Shown piece after piece: positions 42,062 to 53,267 of a stretch of DNA of 64,000 nt. A model generated the notes under the pieces. That model was not told where the DNA came from, made no database searches, and worked only from the letters and a program-made list of their open reading frames with translations. The position numbers and the translations under genes were made by a program. Each line of letters starts with the position of its first letter. The first letter of the stretch is position 1. The stretch comes from Cephalotrichum gorgonifer. Its lineage: Eukaryota; Ascomycota; Sordariomycetes; Microascales; Microascaceae. The DNA is taken from NCBI GenBank assembly GCA_900312665.1, contig ONZQ02000002.1:3063863-3127862 (forward strand). The letters are read 5' to 3'.

Positions 42062-44336
42062 ATGGTCGTGTGCCGGTTCTACCAATCGGGCGCCTGCAAG
42101 TTTGGCGGTACGTCTGGCATCAATCCTTCCTCGACGCTCGAGGTGTTCTCTCCCCACAAGAACCGACCGCGCTTTCCCTCCCACGTCTCTTGCTATTGGA
42201 TTCCTGTCCGGTGTTCATATGCGCCCATGGAGGCTCCCCACGTAGCAGAATGCTGATCCCTCGTTCGTATCCGCAGACCAATGCAAGTTCGAACACCCCG
42301 GCGCGTCGCGCTCACAGAACCGATTCTCGGCTTTTGGCGGAGGGGCGAAGACCACTGCGATTTCCGGATGTACGTGCCATACCTCGATATCAGCTCCCCG
42401 CGCAGCTTCAAAATACCCAAGACCGATTCAAACCCCGTGGAGAGGGTGGAGTAGACATTGGGACTGACGTTCGGTTCTTGTTGCAGCTCTACCATACAGC
42501 CTGTCCAAGGAAGCTATCGAGAAGGATCTGACATCCGAGGCACCGACGTGGATACTATCGTGCTACGGCCCGGGGAGGGACGCTCCCGAGCAGCTTTTTG
42601 GCGGCTTTCCGCGGGAGCAGAGCACAGATGAGATCCGGCTACATTATGAAAAGGGGGTTCAAGCTGGGAAGCAGCAAGAGGCTGTACGTGTGGAATCCCT
42701 CCAGTCGCCCATACCCCCATCCCCTCCCGTATCCCCAGTTTCTGCTTCCAGCGCTCTCGAGGCTTCACCGACGGACTCTTTGCGTCGACGGCTTCTGGAG
42801 AAGACAATGGACCAAGAGGGAACCAAGCTAACATCCTCTCGCTACTCCCAGATCCAAGAGATAAACCAGCTCTACGAAAACGCGAAGAACCAGATGCAAA
42901 CCGCCGTCTCCAACCTCGACAATGCAATCCAGTTCATCACCGACGGCGCGAATAAGCACCCCAACAGGCAAACCATCGTCGACTCCACGAACCCCGCCGG
43001 ACGCACGCCTGGCGAATTCGCCGTGGGAAAAAGGATGAACCCGACCTCGTCGAACCCCTTCAGCAGCGGCGGAACATCAACAACAAGTGCATTCGGCTCG
43101 GCCCCGGCGACGGGGAGCGCCTTCGGCCAGCCCTCCGCCCTGGGACAGACCCCGAACCCGTTCGGACAGCCGACGCCCAGCTTCGGGCAGCAGGGCGGCG
43201 GTGCCTTCGGGAAGCCGGCGGCGCCTGCGTTCGGCGCCACCTCGACGCCGACGTCAGCGTTTGGCTCAGCCTCCACAACGTCAGCGTTTGGCTCGACGTC
43301 AACGACCTCGGCGTTTGGGCAGCCAAGCGGCGCATTCGGACAGCCGAGCCAGACGGGCGGTAGTGCCTTTGGACAGACGTCCGGGATGGGCCAGCGGACG
43401 AGCGCGTTTGGAACACCAGCGGCCCCGGCGTTTGGGCAGACGGGCGGGGGTAGCGCCTTTGGTCAGCCGTCGCAGCTTGGTAGCGGGGGGTCCGCGTTCG
43501 GACAGCCGAGTGGGATGGGGCAGAAGCCGAGTCCATTTGGCGCGCCCGCGGCGTCGTCCGGGGGCTCGGGTTTCTCGGCGTTTGCGAACGCGGCGAAGAC
43601 TAGCCCGTTTGGCGCAACGGCAGGACAGGGACAGCCGGTTGCGTCGAATCCGTTTGCCGCCGCGACAGGGCAGCCCGTCGCGTCGAGTCCGTTCGGTGCC
43701 GTAGCCGCACAGGGACAGCCGGCTGCGTCGAGTCCGTTTGGCGCGGCGGCGGCGGCGGGACAACCCGTTGCTTCTAATCCGTTTGCTGCGGCGCAGGGGC
43801 AGGCGGCGCAGGCGGCGCCTAACCCGTTTTCGAAGAGCGACGGCATGGGTTCGGGGATGGATTCTCAGCCGACGAGCGGTGGGTTTGGGACGCAGCAGGC
43901 GGCGAGCTCGCCGTTTGGACAGCAGCAGCAGGCGGCCCCTAACCCCTTCGGCCCGCCGAACCCATCACCGTTCGGCTCGGCCGCCGCGGCCTCCGCCCCG
44001 GCGCCTGCCGGCGACGCGGGCAACCCCTATCCCCCTGGCTCTGAGAAGCAGCACCCACCGCTGGGGTCCTACGCCTCAGTGTCGATGGGACGGCTGTCGG
44101 CGTGGAAGGGGAGGCCGGTGAACTACAAGGGGGACGTCCCCGGGTACATAAGCGGGAGTGGGAAGTGGACCAGGATATGGTTCCCCGCGGGCCCGCCGGG
44201 ATATTATGCCGATACGGAGGTGGCGGGGGGGCAGCTGGCTGATGAGGCGAAGAGGGCGTGGGAGGGCTTCAAGGGGAGGTTTGATGTCGTGCCGGAGGTG
44301 CCTCCTCTCAGGATACACTGTCAGTGGGACATATGA
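42062..44336 (+). CDS. nup42: Nup42/AMO1-type FG nucleoporin with CCCH zinc finger, 606 aa
   Basis: Exons: 42062-42107, 42277-42369, 42487-42683 and 42852-44336, with consistent phases. The N-terminus is a CCCH finger (VCRFYQSGACKFGDQCKFEH), followed by an EAPTWILSCYGPG block and a helical stretch (GKQQEA joined to IQEINQLYENAKNQMQTAVSNLDNAIQ). About 300 residues of FG-type repeats follow (SAFG, NPFG, SPFG; Gly, Ala, Ser, Gln-rich). A conserved C-terminal region includes GSGKWTRIWFPAGPPGYYADTE. In yeast Nup42 is a cytoplasmic-side pore protein that helps Dbp5/Gle1 in mRNA export, and Neurospora AMO1 is of the same type. The 168-nt intron 3 has GTACGT, a CTAAC branch and CCCAG but contains no in-frame stop, so retention would add 56 residues. 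Intact. Confidence 0.88.
42684..42851 (+). other. stop-free, frame-preserving intron of the Nup42-type gene
   Basis: GTACGT donor, GCTAAC branch sequence about 20 nt before a TCCCAG acceptor. Its length is a multiple of three and no stop is present, so both spliced and retained forms are translatable. The join QQEA to IQEINQLY makes the natural family helix. Confidence 0.7.
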
Positions 44337-45042
44337 GCAGGGTGCTGGAGCTTGCTGTCTTTGTCGGGCAGGGGAAGGGAAGGGAAGCTCCGGGGACCAC
44401 ATGTTATGATATTGTGAAGTGGAAGTTTGCCGGAGAGGAGCATTATGAGGGCATTGTAAATTGGTGAGGTGAATGGCGGCAAGGCGGAAGGGGGGTCAAC
44501 GTGACATGAGGCATACAAACCCGGCGTTTTGGGCAACAAGGGCGCAATTAGAACTTTGAATACCGGCAATTCGGTGCTTCTACTGGGCGCCATTCATTCT
44601 ATGGGAATTATCTTCTTCTCTGTCCTTTTTAACAACATGTCTTTCTTACTTTTTGGTTCATCTGGTATGGGCAGGTATGGGCAGAGAATATTGACTATGT
44701 TAAGTCTTCGTCTTTTAGATCATCACTCTTTGACTCGACGTGACTCCTGGCCATTTATACATATCGTTATTCTACTGATAGGTCGTGGCTGTTGGCCCTT
44801 TACATGTCATCGTGATTCTACTCACGGTTTTAACACAAACATGGGTCTTCAGGCCTTGGAGCCATGCTGCTACAATCACCAGAGTCACAGAGAATATTAT
44901 AACGGTACGGAGGGAGCGTTTGTGTTCAAGATGTCTTTATTGGGCTACAGCTATCCCATCGCAGTCTGACACTTCCATGCCAGCGGCCATGGTACCCGCC
45001 GTCCCCCTAGACAAACCTGCTCGTTGTCGGTCCATGACGCAC
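44337..45042. other. convergent 3' region of nup42 and rps20
   Basis: Holds the 3' ends of two convergent genes. An open frame at 44529-44969 has no recognisable domain and AT-rich, UTR-like composition. Confidence 0.5.
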
Positions 45043-45661
45043 TTAAGCGGCAATGGTGACCTCAACCTCAACACCGGCCTCGATGTTGACGATGATCTGC
45101 TTGACGACCTCGGTGGGGGCGGTAAGGCTGTTTCATTCATGTTAGCCGTCATGGTCTCTAGATGATTCCCATACGAGCGGCTGGCGCTTGTGGGAGACTG
45201 CTGCCACCTCCTCCTCCGGAGGAGGGCAAGCGGCGAGGGGAAAGGGGGAAGACGTACTCGATAAGACGCTTGTGGATCCTCATCTCGTAGGTGTCCCAGG
45301 TCTTGGAACCCTCACCGTTGGGGGTCTTGCGGGTAGAGATCTTGAGGGTCTTGGTGGGGAGGCGGACGGGGCCCTTGACGCGGAGGTCCTTGGTCTTGGC
45401 GCGCTCGAGGAGCTCGCTGGACACCTTCTCGAGGGCCTTGACGTTGCGCGACGAGAGGGTGATGCGGATCTTGTGGGTCTTCTGTGCGTCGGGGGATATG
45501 CTTGTCAGTAGTTGCTAGTATTGGAGTCGGGGGGAGTGACGGAGGGGAGGCAAGCAGGAAGGCTGAGATTCAAGAATCGCAGGGGTTGCTGGGGAGGGCA
45601 AGCAGGGAACAAAACGTACGGGCGCCTCGCCGAAGTCCTTCTCTCCCTTGTTGTAAGACAT
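45043..45661 (-). CDS. rps20: 40S ribosomal protein S20 (uS10), 116 aa
   Basis: Exons 45620-45661, 45258-45481 and 45043-45127. The introns are 45482-45619 (138 nt) and 45128-45257 (130 nt), both with GTACGT donors and CAG acceptors. The protein reads MSYNKGEKDFGEAP, then KTHKIRITLSSRNVKALEKV, DLRVKGPVRLPTKTLKISTRKTPNGEGSKTWDTYEMRIHKRLIDL and TEVVKQIIVNIEAGVEVEVTIAA. It matches uS10 over its whole length. It is a small-subunit protein in the head of the ribosome, contacting 18S rRNA. Introns near both ends are usual for fungal ribosomal genes. It shares a 656-bp divergent promoter with cue3. Intact, a good marker of core chromosome. Confidence 0.97.
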
Positions 45662-46317
45662 CTTGAATGATTTGTATGAAGATTTATTTATCCTTCACGA
45701 CTCGAACGGCTTGCGTATCGGCAAAGTGATGAAGGCGGTAGGTTTGGTGGTTGGTGTGAATGTAGAGGGAGGAAAAAAAGTTCGTCGGCGAATTGGGTGT
45801 TTTTTTGGTGGGGTGCTTGATAGGGCTAGAGGGGCTTTCCATTCTCAAGGTCGCTTGGTCTGTGCGCGGGATGCAAGGGGGTACGTACCTACCCACTTTT
45901 GTAAGGTGGGGTTGTCGTGTAGTAATACTGGAGCTGGGAAGGATTCAATTGAATGTGAGAGGCGTGCCTGCCTGGAATGGACTCAGAATGAATCATCCGG
46001 TGAACACTCATACCAAGGGGCGATCAATCTCGAATTTAACTATTCTGGGGCAATGGGAAATAATCCAAGTCGCTGGTGCCTAATTTATGACTTTTTGAAC
46101 CCGGGTGATGATTCTGGGGTCCGTGATACTTAAGTTCTAAGATTTGCCTGTACTTCGGTGAGCTTCATATCGCCACCTGACAACCTCAAGGTCTCAGAAC
46201 GAGTGCTAAGCAAAGGCAGGCGCTCCACGGACGAACGGACGAAACAAACGACCTTTCATAAAAAATAACTGATCCGCTAACATAGAGAGGACTACGATCC
46301 CTACTACACCTGTTACA
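45662..46317. promoter_or_regulatory. divergent promoter of rps20 and cue3
   Basis: 656 bases between two start codons on opposite strands, and no coding sequence. The side near rps20 has pyrimidine-rich stretches on its own strand, as is usual for ribosomal-protein leaders. No specific factor site can be named with confidence. Confidence 0.6.
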
Positions 46318-48396
46318 ATGCCTCTCCCAACATTTGCGCCCTTCCCCATACGAGCCTGGCGGGAGAGCCTTCCCAGCGAAGATTGGACAGCCGGCCTTGT
46401 CGCCTGGTCCACCCTCGCCCAGGCCTACCTCGCCCTCTCTCCCGCGGAGCTCCAGTCACAGATCTCGGAGGACTCTTCTGCAGTCGACTTCCTCCTCACC
46501 TTCGCGGAGGAGGTCGCCCGCGACGGGCCCGCCATCCTAGGCTCCGCCCCCGCATCCCGCTCGCTCCTCGCCTCCGCCCTGCAGCTCTCCGCCTCCATCC
46601 TCGAGATCCCATCCTCACCGCTACTGAAATGGACCTTCCTCGCCGATCTGAGTCGGGTCTACGGGAAGAAGCTGGCCGCGCCTGTGATGGCGACGGTCGC
46701 GGGAAAGAAGGGCTTCGAGAGCGAGCTGCTAAATGTGAAGCGCTCCCTCACACGAAGGCTGGAGGAGGGTGTGCACGGTGACGTGCGGAGTATCGATGCC
46801 GACCTAGCAAGGCTTAATCACCTCATACACGTGTCGCCCGATGTGGCGGCGACGTTCCTAGCGGGTAGCGACTTTTTCGATGCCCTGGTATCGGCATACC
46901 GACTCATGAATCCGCCCCTGAGGAAGGTCATCGTCGCGACGACATATCTCTGCCTCGTGGGGCTGACTGACGGGGGAGCACCGCGATTCGCGATGCTCTC
47001 GGACAAGCTATTCGAGCTCAAGGCTGCCGCGGACGCGCATCGTGCGGGTCCTCTACGCGAGACTGACAGCTTGGTCGTGGACCTCGTGAGCTCGACGCCC
47101 GTGCTCAAGCAAACGATGAACAAGGCCGAGGGGGCAGGCGTCGCTACGGGGACGCTGAAGGGGAGGATTACGGCGCTGGAGGCGTACCGACGGGCCGGGT
47201 CCTCCGGGGGTAGGTCGAGGAAGATGCTGAGGAAGAGGCCAGAGAAGGGGAAGAGCGTCGTCGTTGCCAGTGGTGGGGGCGCGGGTGTGGCGGGGCCTAC
47301 GGAGATGAACGTGCACGTTATGAGTCAGATCACGGGGATACAGGATCTGTTCCCGGATCTGGGGGCGGGTTTCATAGCGAGGTGCTTGGATGAGTATGGT
47401 GAGGATACGGAGGCGGTCGTTGCGCATCTGCTGGAAGGATCGTTACCGCCGCACCTAGCGGAGGCTGACCGTTCCGAGGAGCTGTACGTACTTTTCTCTC
47501 CCGAAATACGGATCTACGGGGGGTTTCCGGGGGTTATACTAACGAGTTTCTTCACCAGGTCCGAGTACCCGCCAAATCGCACCATGGACATGGCGCCACG
47601 ACCCACCCCGCCGCTGGCCGCCTCGCCGCTCCCTGAGCGCCGCAACATCCACGACGACGACGAGCTCGACCGCCTCGCGGTTTCCACCTCGGCGCTTCGC
47701 TTCGGCAAGCGGCCCCAGAAAACGGCGGACGAGCTGCTGTCGGACAAGGCGTCGGCGCCGAAGAAGTCGGCCATTTACTCGGCCCTCCTGGCGTTCGACG
47801 AGGACGACGACGAGAGGGACGACACGTACGACGCAGACGACGTGGGCGGGGCGGTCGACGCCGCGGACGAGGTCGACAGGGAGTCGGTCGAGGAGGCGCT
47901 GTACAGGGCGTATCAGGACAACGCGGCGGTGTTCCGGAGAGGGTTCGCGGGGCCTGAGAGGGAGAAGCTGAAGGTCGAGACGGGGATGGCGGACGAGGCG
48001 GTCGAGGGGTGGGCGGTCATGCTGGAGCGGAGCGCGCACCTGAGGCAGAGGCTCGAGAATAAGTACACAAGCTTTAGCGGGGCGCAGGTCCAGCTGGCTT
48101 CGTCGAGGTGGAAGGAGCCGGCTGCGGGCGAGGAGGGGGGCGAGGGGGCGGACAGGGCGGGGGGGCACGCTTCTGATAGGGGGAAGGGGGGCAGGATGCG
48201 AGGGGGCAGGGGAGGGGGTAGGGGAAGAGGGGGCGGCGCCGCGGGTGGCGCCGGCTCGGCTGCCGGGGGGGAGAGTACGGAGGCGACGGAGGCGGCGAGG
48301 AGGAGGAAGGAGGCCGCGAAGGGCTCGAGGGCGAATCATAATCGGAGGGACCAGAGGGCGAAGAAGATGGCGCGCGGAGGGGGGCTCCCTGGCTGA
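46318..48396 (+). CDS. cue3: Cue3/ASCC2-type CUE-domain protein (ribosome quality control), 667 aa
   Basis: Exons 46318-47483 and 47559-48396. The 75-nt intron has GTACGT, a CTAAC branch and CCAG; it is in frame and stop-free but falls in a variable stretch. Residues 1-320 form the helical ASCC2-like region. A CUE domain lies at about 334-376 (MSQITGIQDLFPDLGAGFIARCLDEYGEDTEAVVAHLLE), with the LFPD and DxxAVVxxLL ubiquitin-binding signatures. The rest is acidic and basic low-complexity sequence with an AYQDNAAVF block and a C-terminal RGG-rich tail. In yeast Cue3 (Rqt3) works with Slh1 and Rqt4 to split collided, ubiquitinated ribosomes; ASCC2 is the animal counterpart. The assignment rests on domain order and the C-terminal RGG tail. 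Intact and GC-rich. Confidence 0.82.
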   Translation: MPLPTFAPFPIRAWRESLPSEDWTAGLVAWSTLAQAYLALSPAELQSQISEDSSAVDFLLTFAEEVARDGPAILGSAPASRSLLASALQLSASILEIPSSPLLKWTFLADLSRVYGKKLAAPVMATVAGKKGFESELLNVKRSLTRRLEEGVHGDVRSIDADLARLNHLIHVSPDVAATFLAGSDFFDALVSAYRLMNPPLRKVIVATTYLCLVGLTDGGAPRFAMLSDKLFELKAAADAHRAGPLRETDSLVVDLVSSTPVLKQTMNKAEGAGVATGTLKGRITALEAYRRAGSSGGRSRKMLRKRPEKGKSVVVASGGGAGVAGPTEMNVHVMSQITGIQDLFPDLGAGFIARCLDEYGEDTEAVVAHLLEGSLPPHLAEADRSEELYVLFSPEIRIYGGFPGVILTSFFTRSEYPPNRTMDMAPRPTPPLAASPLPERRNIHDDDELDRLAVSTSALRFGKRPQKTADELLSDKASAPKKSAIYSALLAFDEDDDERDDTYDADDVGGAVDAADEVDRESVEEALYRAYQDNAAVFRRGFAGPEREKLKVETGMADEAVEGWAVMLERSAHLRQRLENKYTSFSGAQVQLASSRWKEPAAGEEGGEGADRAGGHASDRGKGGRMRGGRGGGRGRGGGAAGGAGSAAGGESTEATEAARRRKEAAKGSRANHNRRDQRAKKMARGGGLPG

Positions 48397-51300
48397 GGAG
48401 GGCGAGCGTCGTTCATTCGGATGGGAGAGAGGCTGCGAACTCGGATGCTACCAGCGTCTTGGTCACACTAGATTTAGAGTAGAGGTTACGACGGGCGGTA
48501 CTCCCCAGTATGGCGAGATGCTCCTGGTCGTACCAAGTATTCACTCCTGCGTCCTTTTTCTTAGAAGGCTTATCTAGCATCGGCGACTGTGCTACGACAA
48601 AGATACAAGTTGGAAGAAGGGCTCAATTTTACGGGTTGAAAATATCGTCTTAGTCTGACTTGGCGTTTATGCTGCGGTGAGTGGAGGCTATGTGGTGGCA
48701 CTTACTGATGTAAACGACCATTCCCACCCCTTTTCCCATTTTCTCCTCCTATTCCCTCTTCCTCCTATTCCCTCTTCCTCGCCGGACTACTCCAAAGCGG
48801 AGGCGTGAACAAGAACTTTTGCCCTACTCAACAGTCCGGTCTCTACGACGAGGAAGTTGTTTTGCGTCGGGAGCATGGGAATAGCCCTTTGTGCAAGTGA
48901 GAACGGATGTCCTTGGCGATATTCTAACGGGGAAATAATGGGGGAAAGGAAAGGGGAGAAAAGCAAGCTACCTGCATCGGGGCTGGCTCCGGCTCGATCC
49001 GACCGCCGCCCCCTGCCCGATCACTTTCTGGCCATGTTCTGGGCAATCCGGTCGGAGCTTGGGCGCTCAATAGCGTCGGGGTTGCGGCCGGATACTTTCC
49101 CACGACCATGGGGGTGAGCCCCTGCCCAGAAGTAAAGTTCACCCCGGTTCGCTGCTGGCAGGGAATTGCTCTAACGGAGTAATAATAATACTGCATAGTA
49201 TCATGTAGCTATACAAGTATCTCCGGCCAATCCCCCGTGGACTGGGCAGCGGCGCCGTACATCGGAGTAAACCCCGGAGTACAAGTACAAATCCGACCTG
49301 TCATGATCTGTCACAATGCAGGGCGCCTCGAACGGTACGTACTGGAATACTCCAGCTGCGGAGAGCAGACCGAGCCACCTCTGCACTCGGAAACAAAGGC
49401 ACATGCCCCGGTCCCAACGGTGTGTGTTGGTGTCCGCCGAGTAACCTCATTCGCGGACGCCCTCCTGTAGCCTCCGGCCAATTAGTCGGGAATGTGAATG
49501 TGGACAGCAGGCTGGGTTCTCGTGGGTTGTGACTTCCCCTTCCAGAACATGAAGAGCTGCCATTTCCCATCGCGCTTTCCTTGGGTGAGGCAACGTGTTT
49601 TCGCACAAGTACCCGCGTCAGCGCGATACTCATGTGGCGCTGGGGCTCAGGGCAGGAGCAACCACAGTCAGCTTCCACTATGAGTACTCGATTCCGGAGT
49701 ACTATGTATACCTTGACACCTTAACTGCCGAATATTTTCTGGAGTGCATCCAATAGAATATTGGCACTTTCGCCATACCCCCTTCTCCCTGTCACCCGCC
49801 CCCATTCGCTCCTTCTTTTGGTGAAGAGGGGGAGGAATGAAATGTCGTGGACATACAAGTGTAACCATGTGAGGCAGTTGGAATTGGGTTTGACCTATCT
49901 CCACTCTCGACCCGCTAATTAGGCCGCTAGCCCGTTTTAACCCTGCAGGAGCTCCGGACTTGGCAATACAAGCACGAATGTTGTGCGTGCGGCCGCATGA
50001 TAATATACTTTAAATGGGAGCGCCCGCAGCTCTGCTCTTCCTTTCTCTTCGGTCCAGCTACTACCAGTGTGTAGAGGCGGGAACTCGTAATGTGAAAACA
50101 CTCCAACCCACGGCCCGGCCTATGAGTATCGGTACCGGAAACGTGGAGGATGGCTGACGGTTCATTTCATCCCTTGCCTCTCTCTCTCTCTCTCTCCCTT
50201 GCGTCGATGTTCACTCGATGCGCAATGCAACCTCGCCAGGGTCACGGTTTGACACCATCCACCCCGTCTTCGTTCTTGTTCCTGGTCATTGGTCTGTGAT
50301 GCGCCCCCGGCTCTCGCATTTCATACCCTTGGAGATGGATCTGTGCTCCCATCCTATTTCGGGAGAGCAGTGCCCTCACATGCCACCCCTTCCAGGCCGT
50401 GAGGGTGCGAAGGAGCTGACCTGTCGGTCGTTGCGCGCGCAGAAGATGACCCATCAGGCTGGACTGCAAGCGACGGTGGGTCATGGGAGTGCCTCAATGA
50501 AACCCTGTCTCCCCATGAAGATGTGGAGATATCGAAGAAAATCTAGCTGTCTTGAGAATATTCGGGATAAGGCAGCCCCGGGCTGACCGGTGGACTCGCG
50601 AGGTGGTGTTGCCCAACGGCCCATGTGCATTCCCAAGACATGGACGGCCGTTGGGTCAGCCATGTCTTGGGCGAGTCAGCTGCGCCTCTGATGACGTTCA
50701 CTTTCCTTTTTCCTTTTGGCGTGTGTGTCTCAGGTCCAAGACCGGCCCTCCTCGTTAGCGCTGGTTCCTTTTCTCCGATGTATTGGAAGCAAGCGAGCGA
50801 ATGGGGGAGGGGAGAGTATGACGCTCGGCTGGCTGAGAAGCTAGCAATATACTACGTGAGTATGGAAAATACGAAATCGACGTGGACGGGATGGATCGCC
50901 CCCGCTCATATCCACCCCTTTTTGGGGAATTGTCTGACCCTCCTTTACACGCGATGCTCTCGTCACACGGCGTTTCTAGCCATCTTGTTTGCTGGGTAAT
51001 CTCACCGGTTGCATGTCTACCGCGCATGGATGTGGGCCTGGTCCCAGACTGTCGGGACTCGTTCGTCTTGGATATGTTGCCCTGGCTTTGGGCGCCTGCC
51101 AATGGCGTTTTGGCTCCCATCCTTGCTGGGCACCTCCCTGCCAAATATCCGCCCCGCCGCTGCCGCTGACACTGCCGATTGCATACAAGCCCGAACATTG
51201 GGGTCCCCGGGACCATCCCTCGGCTGTGCTGGATGACTCGGCCCGAACCTACTCTAACGGCAACCCGAGAGGAAAAAGGGGGAGGGGGGCATCCAGCTGA

Positions 51301-51689
51301 GCTGGAGACACGGGTTTGATCTGGGGGCGATCAAAGGAAAGCTATGCCTATGGCCCATGTACGTGGTCGTGACATGGAGAACAGGCATTTTGTATGCAAG
51401 GAGGGAGGTATCAGGACTACGAGGGCTAGGCCATGTCTCGACATAGTGCCTTAACCCTAGAATAGCTCCTCTCTCATCACCCCCCCCCGACACCTCGTCA
51501 CCCCAGTCGCTCCCTAGATCACTGCTTTTCTCTTCCTCTCTTCTCAAGCTTTCACTGTTTGCAACTCACTTCTCAGAAATTTCCTCATCCGCGCTCATCT
51601 TCCTCCTTTCCCACCGCCCCCTTCCCTGTCGTGCCACAAACACAAACCCTGCCTGCCCGGGGCGTGTGGCTGAGACGGACCCCGACGCC
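48397..51689. other. 3.3-kb intergenic region without genes
   Basis: Between cue3 and the F-box/ankyrin gene. Many overlapping short ORFs on both strands, none with a domain or a natural composition. A (CT)n microsatellite lies at about 50177-50197. The last 150 bases are pyrimidine-rich, as in a fungal promoter. A long regulatory region or an unannotated non-coding RNA is possible but not shown. Confidence 0.5.
50177..50197. repeat. (CT)n microsatellite
   Basis: About ten CT units in a row in the middle of the intergenic region. Confidence 0.85.
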
Positions 51690-53267
51690 ATGTACCGACT
51701 ACCCCCGGAGATCCTAGTGGAGATTGTATCTCACCTCGAGGTACAAGGGGAGCACGATTGTACCCGAGGCTGCCCGTACATCTCCCAGCTCAAACACCTC
51801 GCCGCCACCAGCCGCACGCTCGCCCAGATTGCAACGCCTGTCCTATACCGCCACGACGCCACACATGCAGGGCGGGCGACCTTCCACGGCGCCCGCCTCG
51901 GGTCGGTCTATATGATCGCTCGTTCCCTGTCCTTCGGCGCCGACCTCGACCGCAAGGCATTATTCCGCCTCCCCGGGTACAAGAAAACCGCCGTCGGGTC
52001 CGCGCTCCACGTCGCCGTGAACGAGGGCCACCTCGCCGTCGTGAAGTACCTTGTCGAGAACGGCGCGCAGCTGGACCTCGGGGGCATGGACGTCTGCGCA
52101 TGTGAGCACGGAGACCACCCATACTGGCCCGCCCCGCCGTGGACGCCGCTCCACCTGGCCCTCTGCAGAAATCGGATCGATATAGCCGAGTACCTCGTCT
52201 CCAAAGGTGCGCACTTCATCCTGAGCAGGGAGCATCGCCTCGGTAGTGATTCCGACGGAATGCAGTTCATGCGCGGGAACGTGCTTGCGCACCGCGCCTC
52301 GCCGGGGGTGCATATTCTCCAGGAGGTGGCGAGACGGCGGAGCCTGAGAATGCTCCAGTTTCTACTGACGCACCCCTCGGGCGGGGACCTCGTGTTTGAC
52401 GAGTACCCTCTTGGCTCCACCACGCCCTTGCACTACATTGCTCGAGTTACGGACGACGAGGTCGATCTGGAGATTATGAGAACCCTCCTCGACCGCGGTG
52501 CGAGGCTTAGCCCTGAGGGATACCAAGACCTGCGGCATGGCGGGGGGCCGCTGCCGTTTGACCGTCCGTTCATAGACTGGGTCGACGGCTATGAGAAGGC
52601 GAAGCGCGGTAAGGGCAAGTATGTCTGCGGGAGGCACCCCTTCCAGCAGCTCCTCGCGTTCCTGGAGTACCTGTCCGAAGACGGGCGGACGTACCTCAAC
52701 CCCATGAGGGTGCGGGTCCTAGAGCTGTGGATGGACAGGGGCCCCTCGAGGATGGACTGCGGGTGGTCGCTGCTCTACCAGGCCTTCGGGGTGGTGGCCG
52801 AGGCCGAGGAGCCGGGGCCGGAGGTCATCAGGCGGTGGGTGCTGCGCTCGATCCGCAACCCGAAGATGGAGCCCATAGGCCCCATGACCGTCGCGGACGT
52901 GATGGAGTTTATCCCGAGCCTGGGGTTCAGCGAGGAGGCGCTGTGGCCATTGGAGGAGCTGCTGACCGAGGCGGCGCGGGCGGGGCTCGCGAGGGAGTGC
53001 GCGTGGCTCCTGAAGCATGGGGCGGAGGTGGATGCGAGGGACAGGGACGGGAGCACGGCGCTGCATCTCGCGGCGACTGGGGGGTTCGTGGACGTTGTGG
53101 AGGTGCTGATGGATGGGAACGCGGACGTGGGGGCTAGGGATACGATGGGGGAGACGGCGCGGGAGAGGGCGGAGAGGTACAGGCGGGAAGATGTGGTGGA
53201 GGTCCTGAGGGGGTACAGGAGGGAGAGGGTTGAGAGGCGGGCAGTGATATCGTGTTGCTGGGGGTAG
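51690..53267 (+). CDS. F-box-like/ankyrin-repeat protein, 525 aa
   Basis: Start ATG 51690 (MYRLPPEILVEIV). An upstream GTG at 51666 is not needed. Residues 1-50 form an F-box-like helix set (LPPEILVEIVSHLE, LKHLAATSRTLAQIATPVLYR). Ankyrin repeats follow at about 105-190 (ALHVAVNEGHLAVVKYLVENGAQL, TPLHLALCRNRIDIAEYLVSKGA) and 240-280 (TPLHYIARVTDDEVDLEIMRTLLDRGA), with more at the C-terminus (ECAWLLKHGAEVDARDRDGSTALHLAATGGFVDVVEVLMDGNADV). F-box proteins recruit targets to SCF ubiquitin ligases and the repeats would bind the target. The family is large and variable in filamentous fungi. No introns. Third-position GC is high. Intact. Confidence 0.82.
   Translation: MYRLPPEILVEIVSHLEVQGEHDCTRGCPYISQLKHLAATSRTLAQIATPVLYRHDATHAGRATFHGARLGSVYMIARSLSFGADLDRKALFRLPGYKKTAVGSALHVAVNEGHLAVVKYLVENGAQLDLGGMDVCACEHGDHPYWPAPPWTPLHLALCRNRIDIAEYLVSKGAHFILSREHRLGSDSDGMQFMRGNVLAHRASPGVHILQEVARRRSLRMLQFLLTHPSGGDLVFDEYPLGSTTPLHYIARVTDDEVDLEIMRTLLDRGARLSPEGYQDLRHGGGPLPFDRPFIDWVDGYEKAKRGKGKYVCGRHPFQQLLAFLEYLSEDGRTYLNPMRVRVLELWMDRGPSRMDCGWSLLYQAFGVVAEAEEPGPEVIRRWVLRSIRNPKMEPIGPMTVADVMEFIPSLGFSEEALWPLEELLTEAARAGLARECAWLLKHGAEVDARDRDGSTALHLAATGGFVDVVEVLMDGNADVGARDTMGETARERAERYRREDVVEVLRGYRRERVERRAVISCCWG

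Noticed and set aside
43060..43846. Several long ORFs on both strands inside the FG-repeat exon
   Set aside because: They are frame shadows of the repetitive, GC-rich FG-coding sequence of the nucleoporin.
44529..44969. 146-codon ORF in the nup42-rps20 spacer
   Set aside because: AT-rich 3' region of convergent genes, with no recognisable protein content.
47539..48339. 266-codon minus-strand ORF opposite cue3
   Set aside because: Arg/Pro/Leu-rich antisense artefact. The sense frame holds the natural acidic and RGG-rich tail.
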